A program made the translations under genes and the position numbers. Below the pieces are notes generated by a model. The model did not search any database, was not told the origin of the DNA, and worked only from the letters and a program-made list of their open reading frames with translations. A DNA stretch of 48,723 nucleotides from NCBI GenBank assembly GCA_003427395.1, contig BFEA01000018.1, positions 3,212,267-3,260,989 on the forward strand, in the 5' to 3' direction. The stretch's first letter is position 1. Each line of letters starts with the position of its first letter. Shown one piece after another: positions 32,751 to 43,526 of this stretch. Origin of the DNA: Chara braunii (lineage: Eukaryota > Streptophyta > Charophyceae > Charales > Characeae).

Positions 32751-33078
32751 CAGGGATTCGAGTGATCTTCATTTTTTTTTTATTTTTTTTTGAATTTTTC
32801 GTAATGTCCTTATTGGTCCGCAGGTTGGCTGATAGGGCTTATGTGATGATGAGAAAAAGGAAGGGTGTTATAGGGTCGCCCTGGCGTACGAATAACATTG
32901 AGAATCGAAAATGCGACAGCGTCTTCAGGGATTCGAGTGATCTTAATTTTTGAATTTTTCGTAATGTCCTTATTGGTCTGCAGGTTGGCTGATAGGGCTT
33001 CTGTGATGATGAGAAAAAGGAAGGGTGCTATAGGGTGGCCCAGGCGTACGGATAGCATTCAGATTCGAAAATGCGACA
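32740..33078. repeat. Tandem duplication of a ~165-175-bp RT segment
   Basis: Two copies, 32740-32914 and 32915-33078, roughly 95 percent identical apart from T-run insertions in the first. Both end AAATGCGACA. Confidence 0.9.
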
Positions 33079-33080
33079 TT

Positions 33081-33842
33081 CCAAGGACTTCGGACCAACA
33101 GTGCTACGGACAGAAAAGGTTGGCAGCGCCAGCCAAAAGAAACAAAACAGTGCTACAAAACAGTGTTGTGGCGGCTCATTTTTATTTGGCGCACAGGGGG
33201 AATCTGCCTCGGCAGAAAGAGGCTTGGAGATGGTGGTGGTTTAAGGACCTGCTGAGCCATCAAGACACACTTCTTACACTATCAAAGGCATCCTTACCTC
33301 CTATACTCTTTTTCCCAATCTGCAATTTCGCCTGCCTCTAAAGTACTAAATTGTCCAAGGTAAGGGCTTATCAGGTGCTGTGAACTTTTTGTTTGTTTGT
33401 TTGTTTAATAAACGGTGTCGTGAACCTTCGTGGTCCAGTAGGCCAAGCCTTTCTATGACATTGTGTTACCCAGCACATTCTCATGGGTCGGTGGGTGGGT
33501 ACTGGTGTTTTGAAGGGGTTCCAAGGAGGGATCACTGTTCACTTAGAGCTGACCATTGGAGCAAGCAAGGAAATGTTTGGTAGCCTCTACCACACATGCA
33601 ATCCCAGATATGACCATAAACAGTAGGTCCAAAGGGAGAATTCCCTCCAAGCCTTTCATATAAACCCCAAAGCAGGAACTCCCTCACCCTCACAAAAGGA
33701 AGCTACCTCCACGCAACTAATCCCCGAAGCAGGAACTCCCTCTCCCTTACAAAAGGAAGTTACCTCCACACTATTAATTCACGTGGCCCTGATGTGGTGG
33801 CCATCCTTTTTCTTTTTACTTAACAACTTCAGTTCAGGGGCC
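33081..33842. other. No gene seen
   Basis: Mixed sequence. A short imperfect repeat (AGGAACTCCCTC.CCCT.ACAAAAGGAAG.TACCTCCAC) occurs twice at 33670-33715 and 33730-33772. Confidence 0.5.
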
Positions 33843-33930
33843 CCTCACTTAAAGGGGTGATAAAAGCATCCCCATTAAGTGGGTCCCCATTGTGAAGGCT
33901 CCATCTATTGGTGGGGAGCAGTACCTTGTG
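33843..33930 (-). mobile_element. LINE 3'-tail relic
   Basis: GGTGATAAAAGCA loop between CACTTAA 33846-33852 and TTAAGTG 33875-33881, with inner GGGG/CCCC, then GGCTCCATCTATTGGTGG and GGGGAGCAGTACC. This matches the LINE A 3' end in loop and downstream block while the stem is different. T-rich DNA at 33806-33822 stands where the poly(A) would be. Confidence 0.65.
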
Positions 33931-35870
33931 ACGAACCACTTCCCGACCCCGTGCTATCTTTCGTACCCCTTGGCTCAATTCTTTCCTTTGCATCATGTTG
34001 GCCCAACAAAGCCCCCGTCGCTTTCTTTGATTTCAGGTGCCTTGTTCAGGACCCCATTTTTCGGAGGTTCTATTGATTTTTGGAATTCTGCTTTTTGTAA
34101 TTCGGGAAATGCATGGGAAATGGCGTGTGCCTTATCGAGCGCACTAGGAATCGGGATCGACAGTTAGGAATTTCGGAATAAGCGGAACCCGACGTGTCTT
34201 TTTTGTGCATGAATGTTCTCGGTCACGTCGGAAAAAACTCTAGGAATTTTGTGAGAATACGGACAGGCATAGGACTTTCTTTTCCCGCGTCGACTTTCGT
34301 GCGCGGATATGGTGATTTCAATTTTTTTATTGATTTAGGACATAGGCAAGCTGTAACTGTTTTGGTGCCTTTTTCTTTTGTTGTCGGCGCCGCGCATGCG
34401 AGCTTCCTCCTCCTTATTTCCCGCGTCCTTCTTCCTCCATGCTCTTTTCTCTCTCCCTTCCCCCCCTCCTCTTCTTCTCCTATCACAACTGTTTTTCCCT
34501 CTTTCTGTTCTTTGCGCGCCTGTTTTCCCTTTCTTGATCATCTGAATCTTGGAGCCGTCTCGCGCTGCTTCTCGCGCCTCTTTCCTTCTCGCTCTTCAAC
34601 CTTGGCTCGCGAAGCCCGGTTGATCCTTCGAGTACCCCCGCTCACCAATCAGATGCGTTGAGTAAGAGGATCTTCCTATTGTGCGACGAATCTGATTGGC
34701 CGAACATTGGGTTCCGAAGGATCAACATGGCTTCCCTTGAGCACCCCTCGCTGAATCTTCTCCTCTTACACCTCGATTTCCCCTCTGTCTTCTCCCCCGT
34801 CTGTCTTCTTTCTCGCAACTATAAATTCCGCAAGCGCGCCCGCAACCCTCTCTTGCGTTTTCAACTCCCAAGCCAGCTTCCCGGAAGCAGTGGCTAGGTA
34901 ATGCGTTTGGTGCGAGTCGAAAAGTCATGACGGGCTGACTGTAGGCTGGCCGGTTGCGAGCTTGATCGCCACGACGGACTGTGGGATCCGGGCGAGCCGT
35001 ATCGAGCTTGCGTCAGCGGGGTGACGATCGCAGCGGCGGAAGTTAGCACGCAACGGCCGGGATCGTTGGTGCGGGTATGAGGATCGGTAATTGGAGTTGG
35101 ATGGATGATTGGCCCGAGGCCATATTAGAATTTCACGTCGAATGCGCCTTCACTATTGCGGATCATTTTCTTTTGGTGTGAGTTCACGGCTGCGACGCCG
35201 AGCATTCTCTTTTCAGATCCCAGTGTCTCCTGTCTCGACATTTCTCGTCTATCTCTCTCATCTCTCTCTTCGATTTGAATGATGATGTGTTATGAGTGTG
35301 TCTCTCCTATGAACAAAAGTGAATCCTCGTGATTTCCCGCGCAGAAGAACTTCTTCCGGAATTCTTCCATTAGTTTCGTGGGTAATCCCCGGATGCAAAG
35401 GAACTCAATTTTCTTGTCTTGTGAACGGTGGATGCGTGTGTACTATCCCCCGATTTGTTTTTGATGCACCATTGTCATTTTCGCACCTTCCACAGTGGAT
35501 ATAGGCATGGAAAGGAAGACGTTTGTATGTGAATTTTGTTTTGGTTAGACCCAGAGCTCGACGGGATCTTGTTCGAGAATGCAAGAGTGTTTAGATCTGT
35601 TGTTCTTAATGCATTGCGCATGCCTTATACTGCACGACATCTGCAGACAGTCTATGGGGCAGCCTCGAAAGAGCCAGGCGCCTCGGATTTTTGATCTGGT
35701 CTGCTGAACCTGAGTCGCGGGTTGATCCCTCGAAACTCCAACTCGATTATTGCATGGTTGTACGGGCTTTGTAAGATGCTTCCCTCGTGGCGAAAGGAAG
35801 GAAAATGTTAGTTGGGTTTTACGATTGTGCTTTTTGATGACGTCCCGGGGTTTTTGCAAACTCGTTCCGA
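33931..35870. other. Possible leader/LTR region of the downstream gag element, unresolved
   Basis: CT-rich and GC-rich stretches (34380-34870 especially). A 155-codon frame at 34194-34661 is Phe/Ser/Leu/Arg-rich and composition-driven. I looked for a long terminal repeat repeated after 39.66 kb and found none. Confidence 0.35.
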
Positions 35871-36392
35871 TTGATTGACATGTGGACTAACGGGCGCACC
35901 TCGATTGGGTGTCAGCCTTCCGTGTCTCTCACGCCAACGCGCCCCTTCCCTTACAACAAGGAAAGGACACGTGTTTGCGAGTGGGACGTACGAGAAGTTG
36001 TCGCACGGATCGGTGGGCGATATTACTTCCCTCTCGAAAATCGTTGCTCTGGATTCGTGGACGCGGACTTTGTCATTGTCGATACGCTCTTCCCGCCTTA
36101 CTCAGTATTGTTGCCATTTAACGAGTTGATCGTCATTCCGTGGATGGCAGTGGCGCCCCATTGGCCTCGAACTCTGTGCACCGAGTGCCAGCGTTTCGAT
36201 CGCTACGAGCAAAAGGGTTTCCACTACCTTATACGGAGTGAAGACGAGCACAAGGAAAGAGCCACGCGGCTGAGACCCTCCACGTCGGACTCGGAACTGA
36301 CCAATGAGCGACGTCGAGACTTGATACGGAAACGGGACACGCGGAGCATACCGAAGTCCTTTCGCTCTAAACGAAGAGTCGTAGCGTGGTAG
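35871..36392 (+). CDS. Unidentified 173-codon ORF upstream of gag
   Basis: ATG at 35871, uninterrupted to TAG at 36390. Protein-like composition: a middle segment with CEWDVREVVARIGGRYYFPL, FVDADFVIVDTLFPPYSVLL and NELIVIPWMAVAPHWPRTLC, a CTEC motif, and a basic tail rich in Arg and Lys (NERRRDLIRKRDTRS..SFRSKRR). It sits about 380 bases before the gag pseudogene on the same strand and shares its base composition, so it may belong to the same element's leader, or be a host or captured gene. No family recognised, no signal peptide. The antisense strand is also partly open, which lowers confidence. Confidence 0.35.
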   Translation: MIDMWTNGRTSIGCQPSVSLTPTRPFPYNKERTRVCEWDVREVVARIGGRYYFPLENRCSGFVDADFVIVDTLFPPYSVLLPFNELIVIPWMAVAPHWPRTLCTECQRFDRYEQKGFHYLIRSEDEHKERATRLRPSTSDSELTNERRRDLIRKRDTRSIPKSFRSKRRVVAW

Positions 36393-36639
36393 GAAGTTCG
36401 ACAATACTTTTTGGATTGAATTTGGGTTTTTCTCTTTTCGCGCCGTGCCCACGCGCGCATTCCGTGACGCGCGAAAGCAACCGACTTACTTCATCGGGCC
36501 AACACGGGGGATTTCAGTTTTGTCTGTGTCCCCACACTCAATTTTCCAAAAATCCTTGGCACAACCATCTTGATGTTTTCCTGGGCCGTCTTTTCGGACC
36601 CTTAGCACTCCGAACGGAAGACAGCACAGGGCGTGAGGT

Positions 36640-36652
36640 TGGCATCGGAGCC
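36640..36652 (+). promoter_or_regulatory. Possible tRNA-iMet primer-binding site
   Basis: TGGCATCGGAGCC resembles the plant retroelement primer-binding site TGGTATCAGAGCC (two mismatches), located 117 bases before the first gag ATG. The preceding bases do not look like a normal LTR terminus (no CA end), so this is tentative. Confidence 0.3.
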
Positions 36653-36769
36653 GACACGTGTCGGTTCTGATGATAGTAAGTCGAGTTGGCGAGAGGTAGA
36701 AGAAGATCTCAACCTGCTCGTCGAGATCGCCCGGTGACCAGATCAAGATCTGGTGAGCCTAGACCAGCT

Positions 36770-39661
36770 ATGCCAATGGACGACGGCAACGCAGCCTCCC
36801 CTAGGGTGATTGTTAGTATTCCCGCCGCTTTTCCTTTCTTTCCTAATCACACCCACCCCGAAGCTTGGTTGGAAGCCGTCCAAGCTCAAGGATATAGCGC
36901 GGAAGATCTCCCGCGCGTCATCACCTTGCTGCTTCGCAACACGGCGCATTATTGGTTTAGGAAACACAGATGGGTAGATTGGAACACCTTCAAGCAAGCG
37001 TTCTTGGCCAGATTTGATACGGTCAGCGAAGACGCCACTTGGTATGTGCTCAAAACTCGACCACAAGAACCAGGGGAATTGCTGCCTGACTTCGTGGATC
37101 ACGTTGGACAAATTAGGGCGAGATGAAAATTTCGCCCGAGATTTGCTCATCGATCATCTACGAAATCCGGCGCTAAAAGCTAAGTTGCAGAAAAAGGTTC
37201 CCCCTAAAACGAACCAGTTGTCCGCTATTAAACCAAATCGCTCGAGTTAGACCTGACGGATACAAAGAAGTATATCAGTCAGGGAGACGAAGACATTAGA
37301 AATATGATTCAAGATGTAGCGGCGAAACGACGATCGTGGTTACGAGCCGTAGGACGATTCTATCCCCGGCCTGATCATGACCTTCCTGGAGGATTCGCCT
37401 CTGATATCCCGCCAGCTCTTTCTCCCCCTCCTCCGACTCTCTCAATGAACCAACAGGTAGCAACTGTTAAACCCAGAAGCTCCCAGGATCCTGCCTCTAT
37501 GTCCATAACAAATATGCACTTGGCACAGATGTTCCATACAACTACTGCCAAGCAATCTGAATGGATGAGCAATCTGGTCCAAATACAGGCGGCTCACATG
37601 GATCGAATGAAACAGACTATGAGCAGGCTAATTAAGCCCAACCCGGCTCCTGCTCGATCTACCCCTGCATCGTTCCCACTTTTGCCTGCCCCGCCTGCAC
37701 CTGGACATGCGCCACAGTTCCCTCATGCAGCTAATTTGACAGGGAAGATCGAGTGTTACAATTGCAAACAGCACGGGCATTTTGTCCGGGACTGTCCGCA
37801 GCCAAAACGAAATCAGCCCCCACCTGTCGCAGCCCCCGTAGCTCTAAATCAAGGACGAGTAGCTGCACTAATGGATACGGCCCGAAATGAGGAGATCATT
37901 GCGTACGCTCCTGAGCGATCTTTCCCCTCAATAGCAGTTGCATCGACCTCGGGGACTTCTTCTTCCGAAGATGCTGACGTGGTTGATCCGGTCGAATACC
38001 TTCATCTCGCCGGCATGGTCGGAGCAATCCGACCGGCCCAGGACGATCTTGAATGGGTCGAACGCGAATCTAACCCTGGACCACAGTTTCGGACGGGAAA
38101 AATTGATGTACTACGAACGTTTAAGCAACTGGATATTCGCGTTCCGGTCCCAGTAGGACATTTGCTCACCATATCCGAAGATGCAAATAACAAGATGTTG
38201 CAACAATGTTAGAAGAATCAAAAACGCTTTACATACCAGCGCATACAACGAATGTTGAAAAAGAAGAAGGAAGAAGGGTCAGAAGGTGTAGCACCACCCG
38301 AACTCGAAGTTGGTGAACCCGAAGCGGCGTGAGTAGCTACGATTTCTTTAGCTGAGAAATATCATTTCGTGCGAGTTCGACCAGTGTTATGGAAAAGTGC
38401 AGAATGTGATTGTGAAGTATGGGGCAAACCTTTTAACGCCCTCATCGATACTGGCTCCTCTGCGGTCGCCATATCATTAAATACGGTGAAAATAACGGGA
38501 CGACTCAACTCGATTCTCCCTCAATATGGCAAAGACAATTACGTCTCTGCTGACAAGGAAGCAATGAATATCGTAGGAGTCATTGAGAATGTGGTCGTGA
38601 AAGTTGGACGAGTACACGTCCTCGTTAACGCCTTGGTCATAGATGTGCACTCATATTCGGTATTGTTGGGACTGCCTTGGGCAATGGCGGTAGGTGCCCG
38701 CATGCATTTCGATTCCAAACAGTTGGTGCTTACGCAAACAGGTGGAAAGCCCCAGACAGTTCCGTTGCGGATTTCTACCCAAGCAGTAAAAAGGAATCCT
38801 AACTCTGGTCGGATAGGGATGATTCAAGGTCCCGATCACGAGGAATTTCCATCTCCGGATGATAGTAGCGGATCCGAGGAGCAGGAGTGCGAAGAAGAGA
38901 TGCCTAGTGAAAGTGAATGGAAACACTTAGTCGAACTTTTCGAGCACGAATCTCCAGAGGAATTTCGGATGGTTCCCAGAACCACACGAACTTTCCACTT
39001 GAGTCTGGAAGATAACACGCTCGTGCATGCGAGAGCCCAGGTCAGTTCCTCGACCTTTCTCGGGAAACCCATCTTGCAAATATTTGACCTAGCGGACGAT
39101 TTGGAACCCCCTCGCATTTTGTACGAAGGAACACTTTCCCTCCAAGCACGCTATCAACAGGTGAAACAATACCTTGATGTTTCTGTTTCCCCTCCAAGGT
39201 CGCTACTTACAACAGGAGCGACCATCGCTCTGATAAAACGGAAAGTTGAAGTTCCCGTCGACGATGTGCCCAATCTAATGCAGGAAATGGTGGATTTAAT
39301 AGGACTAACCGTGGAAGAAACTACGGCTGATTCGGAAACTGACGCCGAAGTTGAAGAAACCGAGATGATTAGCCCTGCCGAATCCCAGATGATTGCGATT
39401 GTATTTTCTGTTCGCACTAGCAGCTCTATTTTCTCTAGCGTCCATGACCGACGAAATCAACCTGATGATTGGATCGACATGCCTCTTGAGATACCCGATC
39501 GACCGACAGTCACTCTCCCGAATCACGTTGTAGGGCCAAACCCCGGTAGACTTTCGAGCCTTGGTCGACCCCACTACGGGTCCCAGTTGGCTCGGCCCGC
39601 CCACGCTCATGCTCAGGGCGCGGGCCGTTCGTCCCGAGGTCACCCCCACGTAGTGCTTTGA
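36770..39661 (+). pseudogene. Gypsy-like gag-protease pseudogene without reverse transcriptase
   Basis: Gag forms the particle; the aspartic protease would process it. First ATG 36770. Retrotransposon gag domain (36830-37240): FFPNHTHPEAWLEAVQAQGY, LPRVITLLLRNTAHYWFRKH, DWNTFKQAFLARFDTVSED. Two frameshifts, near 37,118 and 37,240, then one frame to the end. CCHC knuckle CYNCKQHGHFVRDC at 37754-37795. In-frame TAG at 38210 and TGA near 38330. Protease at 38370-38740: CEVWGKPFNALIDTGSSAVA (catalytic DTG) and VHSYSVLLGLPWAM (flap/LLG). After it come about 300 residues of acidic linker (DSSGSEEQECEEEMPSESEW). A normal gypsy polyprotein would continue into RT, RNase H and integrase; here the frame ends at 39661 and nothing RT-like follows. 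Either 3'-truncated or a gag-protease-only derivative. Confidence 0.85.
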
Positions 39662-39703
39662 GATGGATGGGGGTGGGCCATCGCGCGAGAGAGCTTTGAC
39701 ATT

Positions 39704-39773
39704 GGGGATGTAGCTCAGCCCTCACGTCGGGTGGTAGTCTCGCTGGTCATTCCGTAGCGCCGAATCTTTTTTG
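39704..39773 (+). other. tRNA-Ala-like 5' half followed by a T-run
   Basis: GGGGATGTAGCTCAG equals the 5' acceptor strand and D-arm start of eukaryotic tRNA-Ala. Then come a 12-base insertion, GTGGTAG and CTCGCT, but no anticodon arm or T-arm can be built. TTTTTT at 39768 could end Pol III transcription. Likely a tRNA-derived SINE scrap or tRNA pseudogene fragment, not a working tRNA. Confidence 0.4.
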
Positions 39774-42429
39774 ATTTTTTGTTGTGTTCTCAAGCAATTG
39801 CTCCTTCCAATACGCAGGCGGTCCAGGGGTTCTTTGAGAGTTTTCTTCTTTCGTGCGTAGGCTAAGCGTCATCCTTAGGCCGCACACCATTTCCCTAAAC
39901 CTTGTGTTCCTATGGCGTCATCGGGGTGCGGCGAAGCCGTCCTCCCCCTCGCCTCTATGCACCCCTTGAGCCTCATAATTCACACTCAACTTATTGAAGC
40001 AGGCCCCTTAGTCTTTTCGGGACCTTTACATGCATGCACACATGACCTCACATTTCCCTTGGCAAGATTGTACGCCCTTCCCTCATTCGCACTCCAATCT
40101 CAAGCGCAAAGGTCATTTTCATGGGTCGGCTTTATGTTAAGGGTCCCTTAACCCCTTTGTCCTTCTTCCCTTTTCATTTTGATGCCATATTCCTCCCGGC
40201 CCTATTTCGCTCAAGGCATCCTTAGCCTTCACTTACCTGCACAATCCCACACGAGCAAAGATCCATACAATCCTCCGTTGGGGGTCAACACATAGCCCTT
40301 CCCACATGTCTATCCTTTTCATACTCTTTGGCTTTTCTTTGTTCCCTTTCCTTGCTCAATCAGCCCATCTTCTTCTCATAGTCATGCAGTCGGGGAAATG
40401 GTTGAGTCAGCTGAAATTGCTTTTACTTATACTCAATCTTCCCTTTTACATAATGCGATGAAAAATCTTATGAAATAATGTCATTATTATGGTTCAATGT
40501 CTTCAAGTTTTTTTTGGTAAAAAAAAATATGATTTTTAATATGCGGTTACCATTCCCCTAGTGTTCTTGTAGAGAACTTGAAGTTATCTCTTGCTAACTA
40601 TTTTCGTTTTTATTGAATATGATAATATAAAATAAAAGATATGAAGTTATGTTAGCTATTCAAACAGAATAGGTACGAAATCTACCGACGTAAGATATAC
40701 TATGTTTAAAAGAAATGCAAAAAATATTAACTTGGGCAAGAAAAACTTTATTTTTATTGACAATATAATACTTTTTCATAGCAAAGCTCAATATATTAAT
40801 TAATATCGGTAGTAAATAAATATTTTCAATCCAACATTTTGGGATTATTAAATTACGCATTCTCTTACTTATTCCCCTCCTCCTTTCTTTTTTAATTCTG
40901 TACCTTTTTTTTTTTTAACAATAATATATCAAATTTGTAACTTCATGTTTATCCTATGAAAATTATTATATTGTCTATTAAATTATGCAAAAATATTTCT
41001 TTACGACAAATGACACGATATGTTACCCATTCTCACAAGACAACAAAACATTTTTCGTCAAAATCGGTGTTAAAGACGTTGCGTCAAGTACTTCAAAATT
41101 CTTCACATAATTTTTTTATCGCTTTATATTAACTCAAAGTTCGAGATGTCTTTACTATCATGCTTATGTCGTCGATGATGAAATAGCCCTATGCTTTTTC
41201 ATAACATAGTTTATACTGTCATAAAACATTTTGTTTCTGTCAGTTCTTACTTAGACAAAATTTCAGATATCAAGCCATGTAACTCACATTGTTCAATATG
41301 TTGGACTTTGTCATCAACAGTCCAAAAATAACGAAAACGTTATTATGTCATAATACAATATTACAAAGTGTTTTAGTTGTTTCACATTTTACAATACTTT
41401 CCAGTGTTACTATAGTAAGTAATTAAGCCATAGTATGAAATAGTTACGAATGTTATGCAAAAAAAATTATAACGTTCTCACACTGTTTCATTTATCATCT
41501 TTGAACGGGAAGTCAAAAGATCGCAGAAGTGTATTTTTTTATAGGATATATAATTTTTTGAAAGGTTGAAACCTTTCCACCACATTTTCTTAGTATGTAA
41601 TTGGAATAGTTTTATAACAGATGTTTTTTTACCTACTTAAAGACGAAGTTGAAAACATTAATTCATGTTTGTAATCCGAGAAAAATAATTACGAAGTTTA
41701 TTAATACAAAACTTTCACTGCTTCAATAGAGCGTAAAGACTGTCAACATAGTAAAATTTGATACGTAGTTTCTTTTATTCAAACATAACTTTATTGAGCT
41801 CGTAACTACCCTTTTGTAGGTAATGTTAATAATCCCATGTTTTTTTGTTTATGCTAAGATAAAAAAACACAAAATAAATGTAGAGCGATATATATCACTT
41901 TAGAAAAAAATATTGTTGATGTAATAATTTTTTTCGTTTATATTAATACAAAGTTCAAAGTATTAATCCGTATGAGTAACCCAATATATTATCATAACAT
42001 AATTTCTTTAAATCTTATATGGGAGAGGGGAGGGGAGGGGAGGGGGCAAGGCGGATAGGGAAGGTTTTTTTTTATGTAATTAACTTGGATATTGCACGCC
42101 AAATTTTTGGTTTTTTTCTTGGATAATACGGAGGTAAGACGAACAGAACCGACACAAAGGCTGCCAAAACAGATGACCCTACGATCACTATATTGCATAA
42201 CGATCCCGTTGTAAAAGAGTCGTCAACTTTATTTTTGTTGAGTCTATGGAAAACTCTACTTTGCCTTACAAAAATGATTCATGACCATCAATTAGGGTTT
42301 TTTTGTATCCACCAAAGTAAGGTCTGAAGCGAACACCGATTGAACATGAAAATGAGGAATAACCCTTTAAGCCGACCTCTTCGCCTTCGACTTTCATATT
42401 TGGTCAAACTATCTTCGTTACACTGCAAA
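39774..42429. other. No gene; grades into AT-rich, palindrome-rich DNA
   Basis: CT-rich until about 40.4 kb, then strongly AT-rich. Small perfect hairpins recur (for example TTGGACT/AGTCCAA near 41.30-41.33 kb and AATAAC/GTTATT near 41.33-41.35 kb). This may be a further decayed part of hairpin unit B-prime, but the GGAGTTAG tags that would prove it were not found. Confidence 0.4.
42021..42047 (+). other. G-quadruplex-type GGGGA repeat
   Basis: GGGAGAGGGGAGGGGAGGGG followed by more G: five G-runs with one-base spacers in otherwise AT-rich DNA. Fits the generic four-run quadruplex pattern; no function shown. Confidence 0.6.
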
Positions 42430-42729
42430 GAAATGAAAATTTGTGAGGTGCAATTTGGTCAGGACTGAAAAAAAGAAAGATCTAGGTCAAAGCCTAGATC
42501 AGATGGTGGACCTATTAATTGTTGGAATACAAACCAGAGTACCCACGAAATTAAAAAATATCTTAATTATCCGGGCCAATGAGCTTGAAGATTGTTTATT
42601 TTTTTCACAAGCACGCACATACAACCCAGGTAAGCACTCTCACCAAATCTATCAAATTGGTTTCATAGTAGTTCACTGGTACCCCGTATGATTAACCATT
42701 TCTTCCAATTTTACATATGGTACGATGCT

Positions 42730-43210
42730 AGACCATTATGCTCAAAAATTTATATAAGATGTATTAATTATATACAAACAAAAAGCACAATAACTCTTTT
42801 CTTCTTTGGGCATGCGACTAGACCATCCTTCTTAGAAACAATGCATAATCTTCCCAGAACTGGTTAATAGCTAACTTTTGAATATTTTTTAGTCTTTGAC
42901 TTGGATATGGGCATGGGCTGAACCATTCTGCTTATAAATAATGTTCATCTTGCCCATATTACTTCCAATTGTACTCTTAAGTTTATTTTTTTTCTTAGTG
43001 ATGTAACTTAAGACATACCATTCTGCTTAGAAACAATGTTTAACTATCTCTTCGCATACAATATGAGAAACATTGTTTAACTTTCCTCCAAAATTTTGTC
43101 TCAGTCATTCTGCTTAGAAATCATGCTCGGCCATTTTTGGAAGAAGAAAGGAAAAAAAAAAAAAAAAAGGAAGTTGGGTTATTTTGCTTAAAAAAAATGT
43201 TCAACCATTT

Positions 43211-43247
<37 letters not shown>

Positions 43248-43360
43248 GATAAGGAAGTAGGTTCATTCTGCTTAGAAACAATATCCAACTTAAGTGATAA
43301 ACCCAATAAGAAACCAGTTGACCCAAGTCATTCTGCTTAGAAACAATGTCTAGTCTCACA
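42730..43360 (-). repeat. Hairpin array of unit B-prime
   Basis: Seven cores of the type CATTCTGCTTAGAAACAATG (plus strand; near 42826, 42923, 43019, 43105, 43187, 43263, 43330). Read on the minus strand the core resembles the unit A array 1 loop (ACATTGTTTCTAAGCAGAAT against ACATGTTCCATAAGTTTGGG). Best stem: ATATGGGCA 42905-42913 with TGCCCATAT 42951-42959, plus inner TGAAC 42919-42923 with GTTCA 42943-42947. Others are weaker (AAGTAGGTT/ATCCAACTT around 43255-43293, 7 of 9). Confidence 0.6.
43216..43246. repeat. 31-base G homopolymer
   Basis: Uninterrupted G-run of 31 bases inside the B-prime hairpin array. Such length is prone to replication slippage and sequencing error, so the exact count is unreliable. 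Confidence 0.85.
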
Positions 43361-43526
43361 ATATCAGACAAACAAACCTAAAACATAAATATAGCAATCA
43401 GACCATTTAAGTCTAACTAAGTTGTGAAAATAAACAACAATCATAGAGTTGCATGCATACATATGAGAAAAACTAGAGAGATGCAATGATAAGGGTATAG
43501 TGGGCACACACAAAGATAAAAATTAT

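Larger units (their letters stand above)
32737..33080 (-). pseudogene. LINE B reverse transcriptase, 5' segment, with internal duplication
   Basis: RT palm fragment on the minus strand: VR-(Q/L)-G-(C/H)-PIAPFLFLIITEALSA, then NLQTNKDITK and ITRIPEDAVP, which joins directly to PVCSLFADN of the 3' LINE B segment at 19785 once LINE A is removed. The fragment is present twice: 32740-32914 and 32915-33078, both beginning GACAGCGTCTTCAGGGATTCG on the plus strand. Copy 1 carries extra T-runs, which explain its greater length. LINE B stops at 33080, where sequence unrelated to RT begins, so it was 5'-truncated. Confidence 0.8.

Noticed and set aside
34194-34661. 155-codon plus-strand frame
   Set aside because: Phe/Ser/Leu-rich, in CT-rich DNA with open frames on the other strand as well; no family resemblance.
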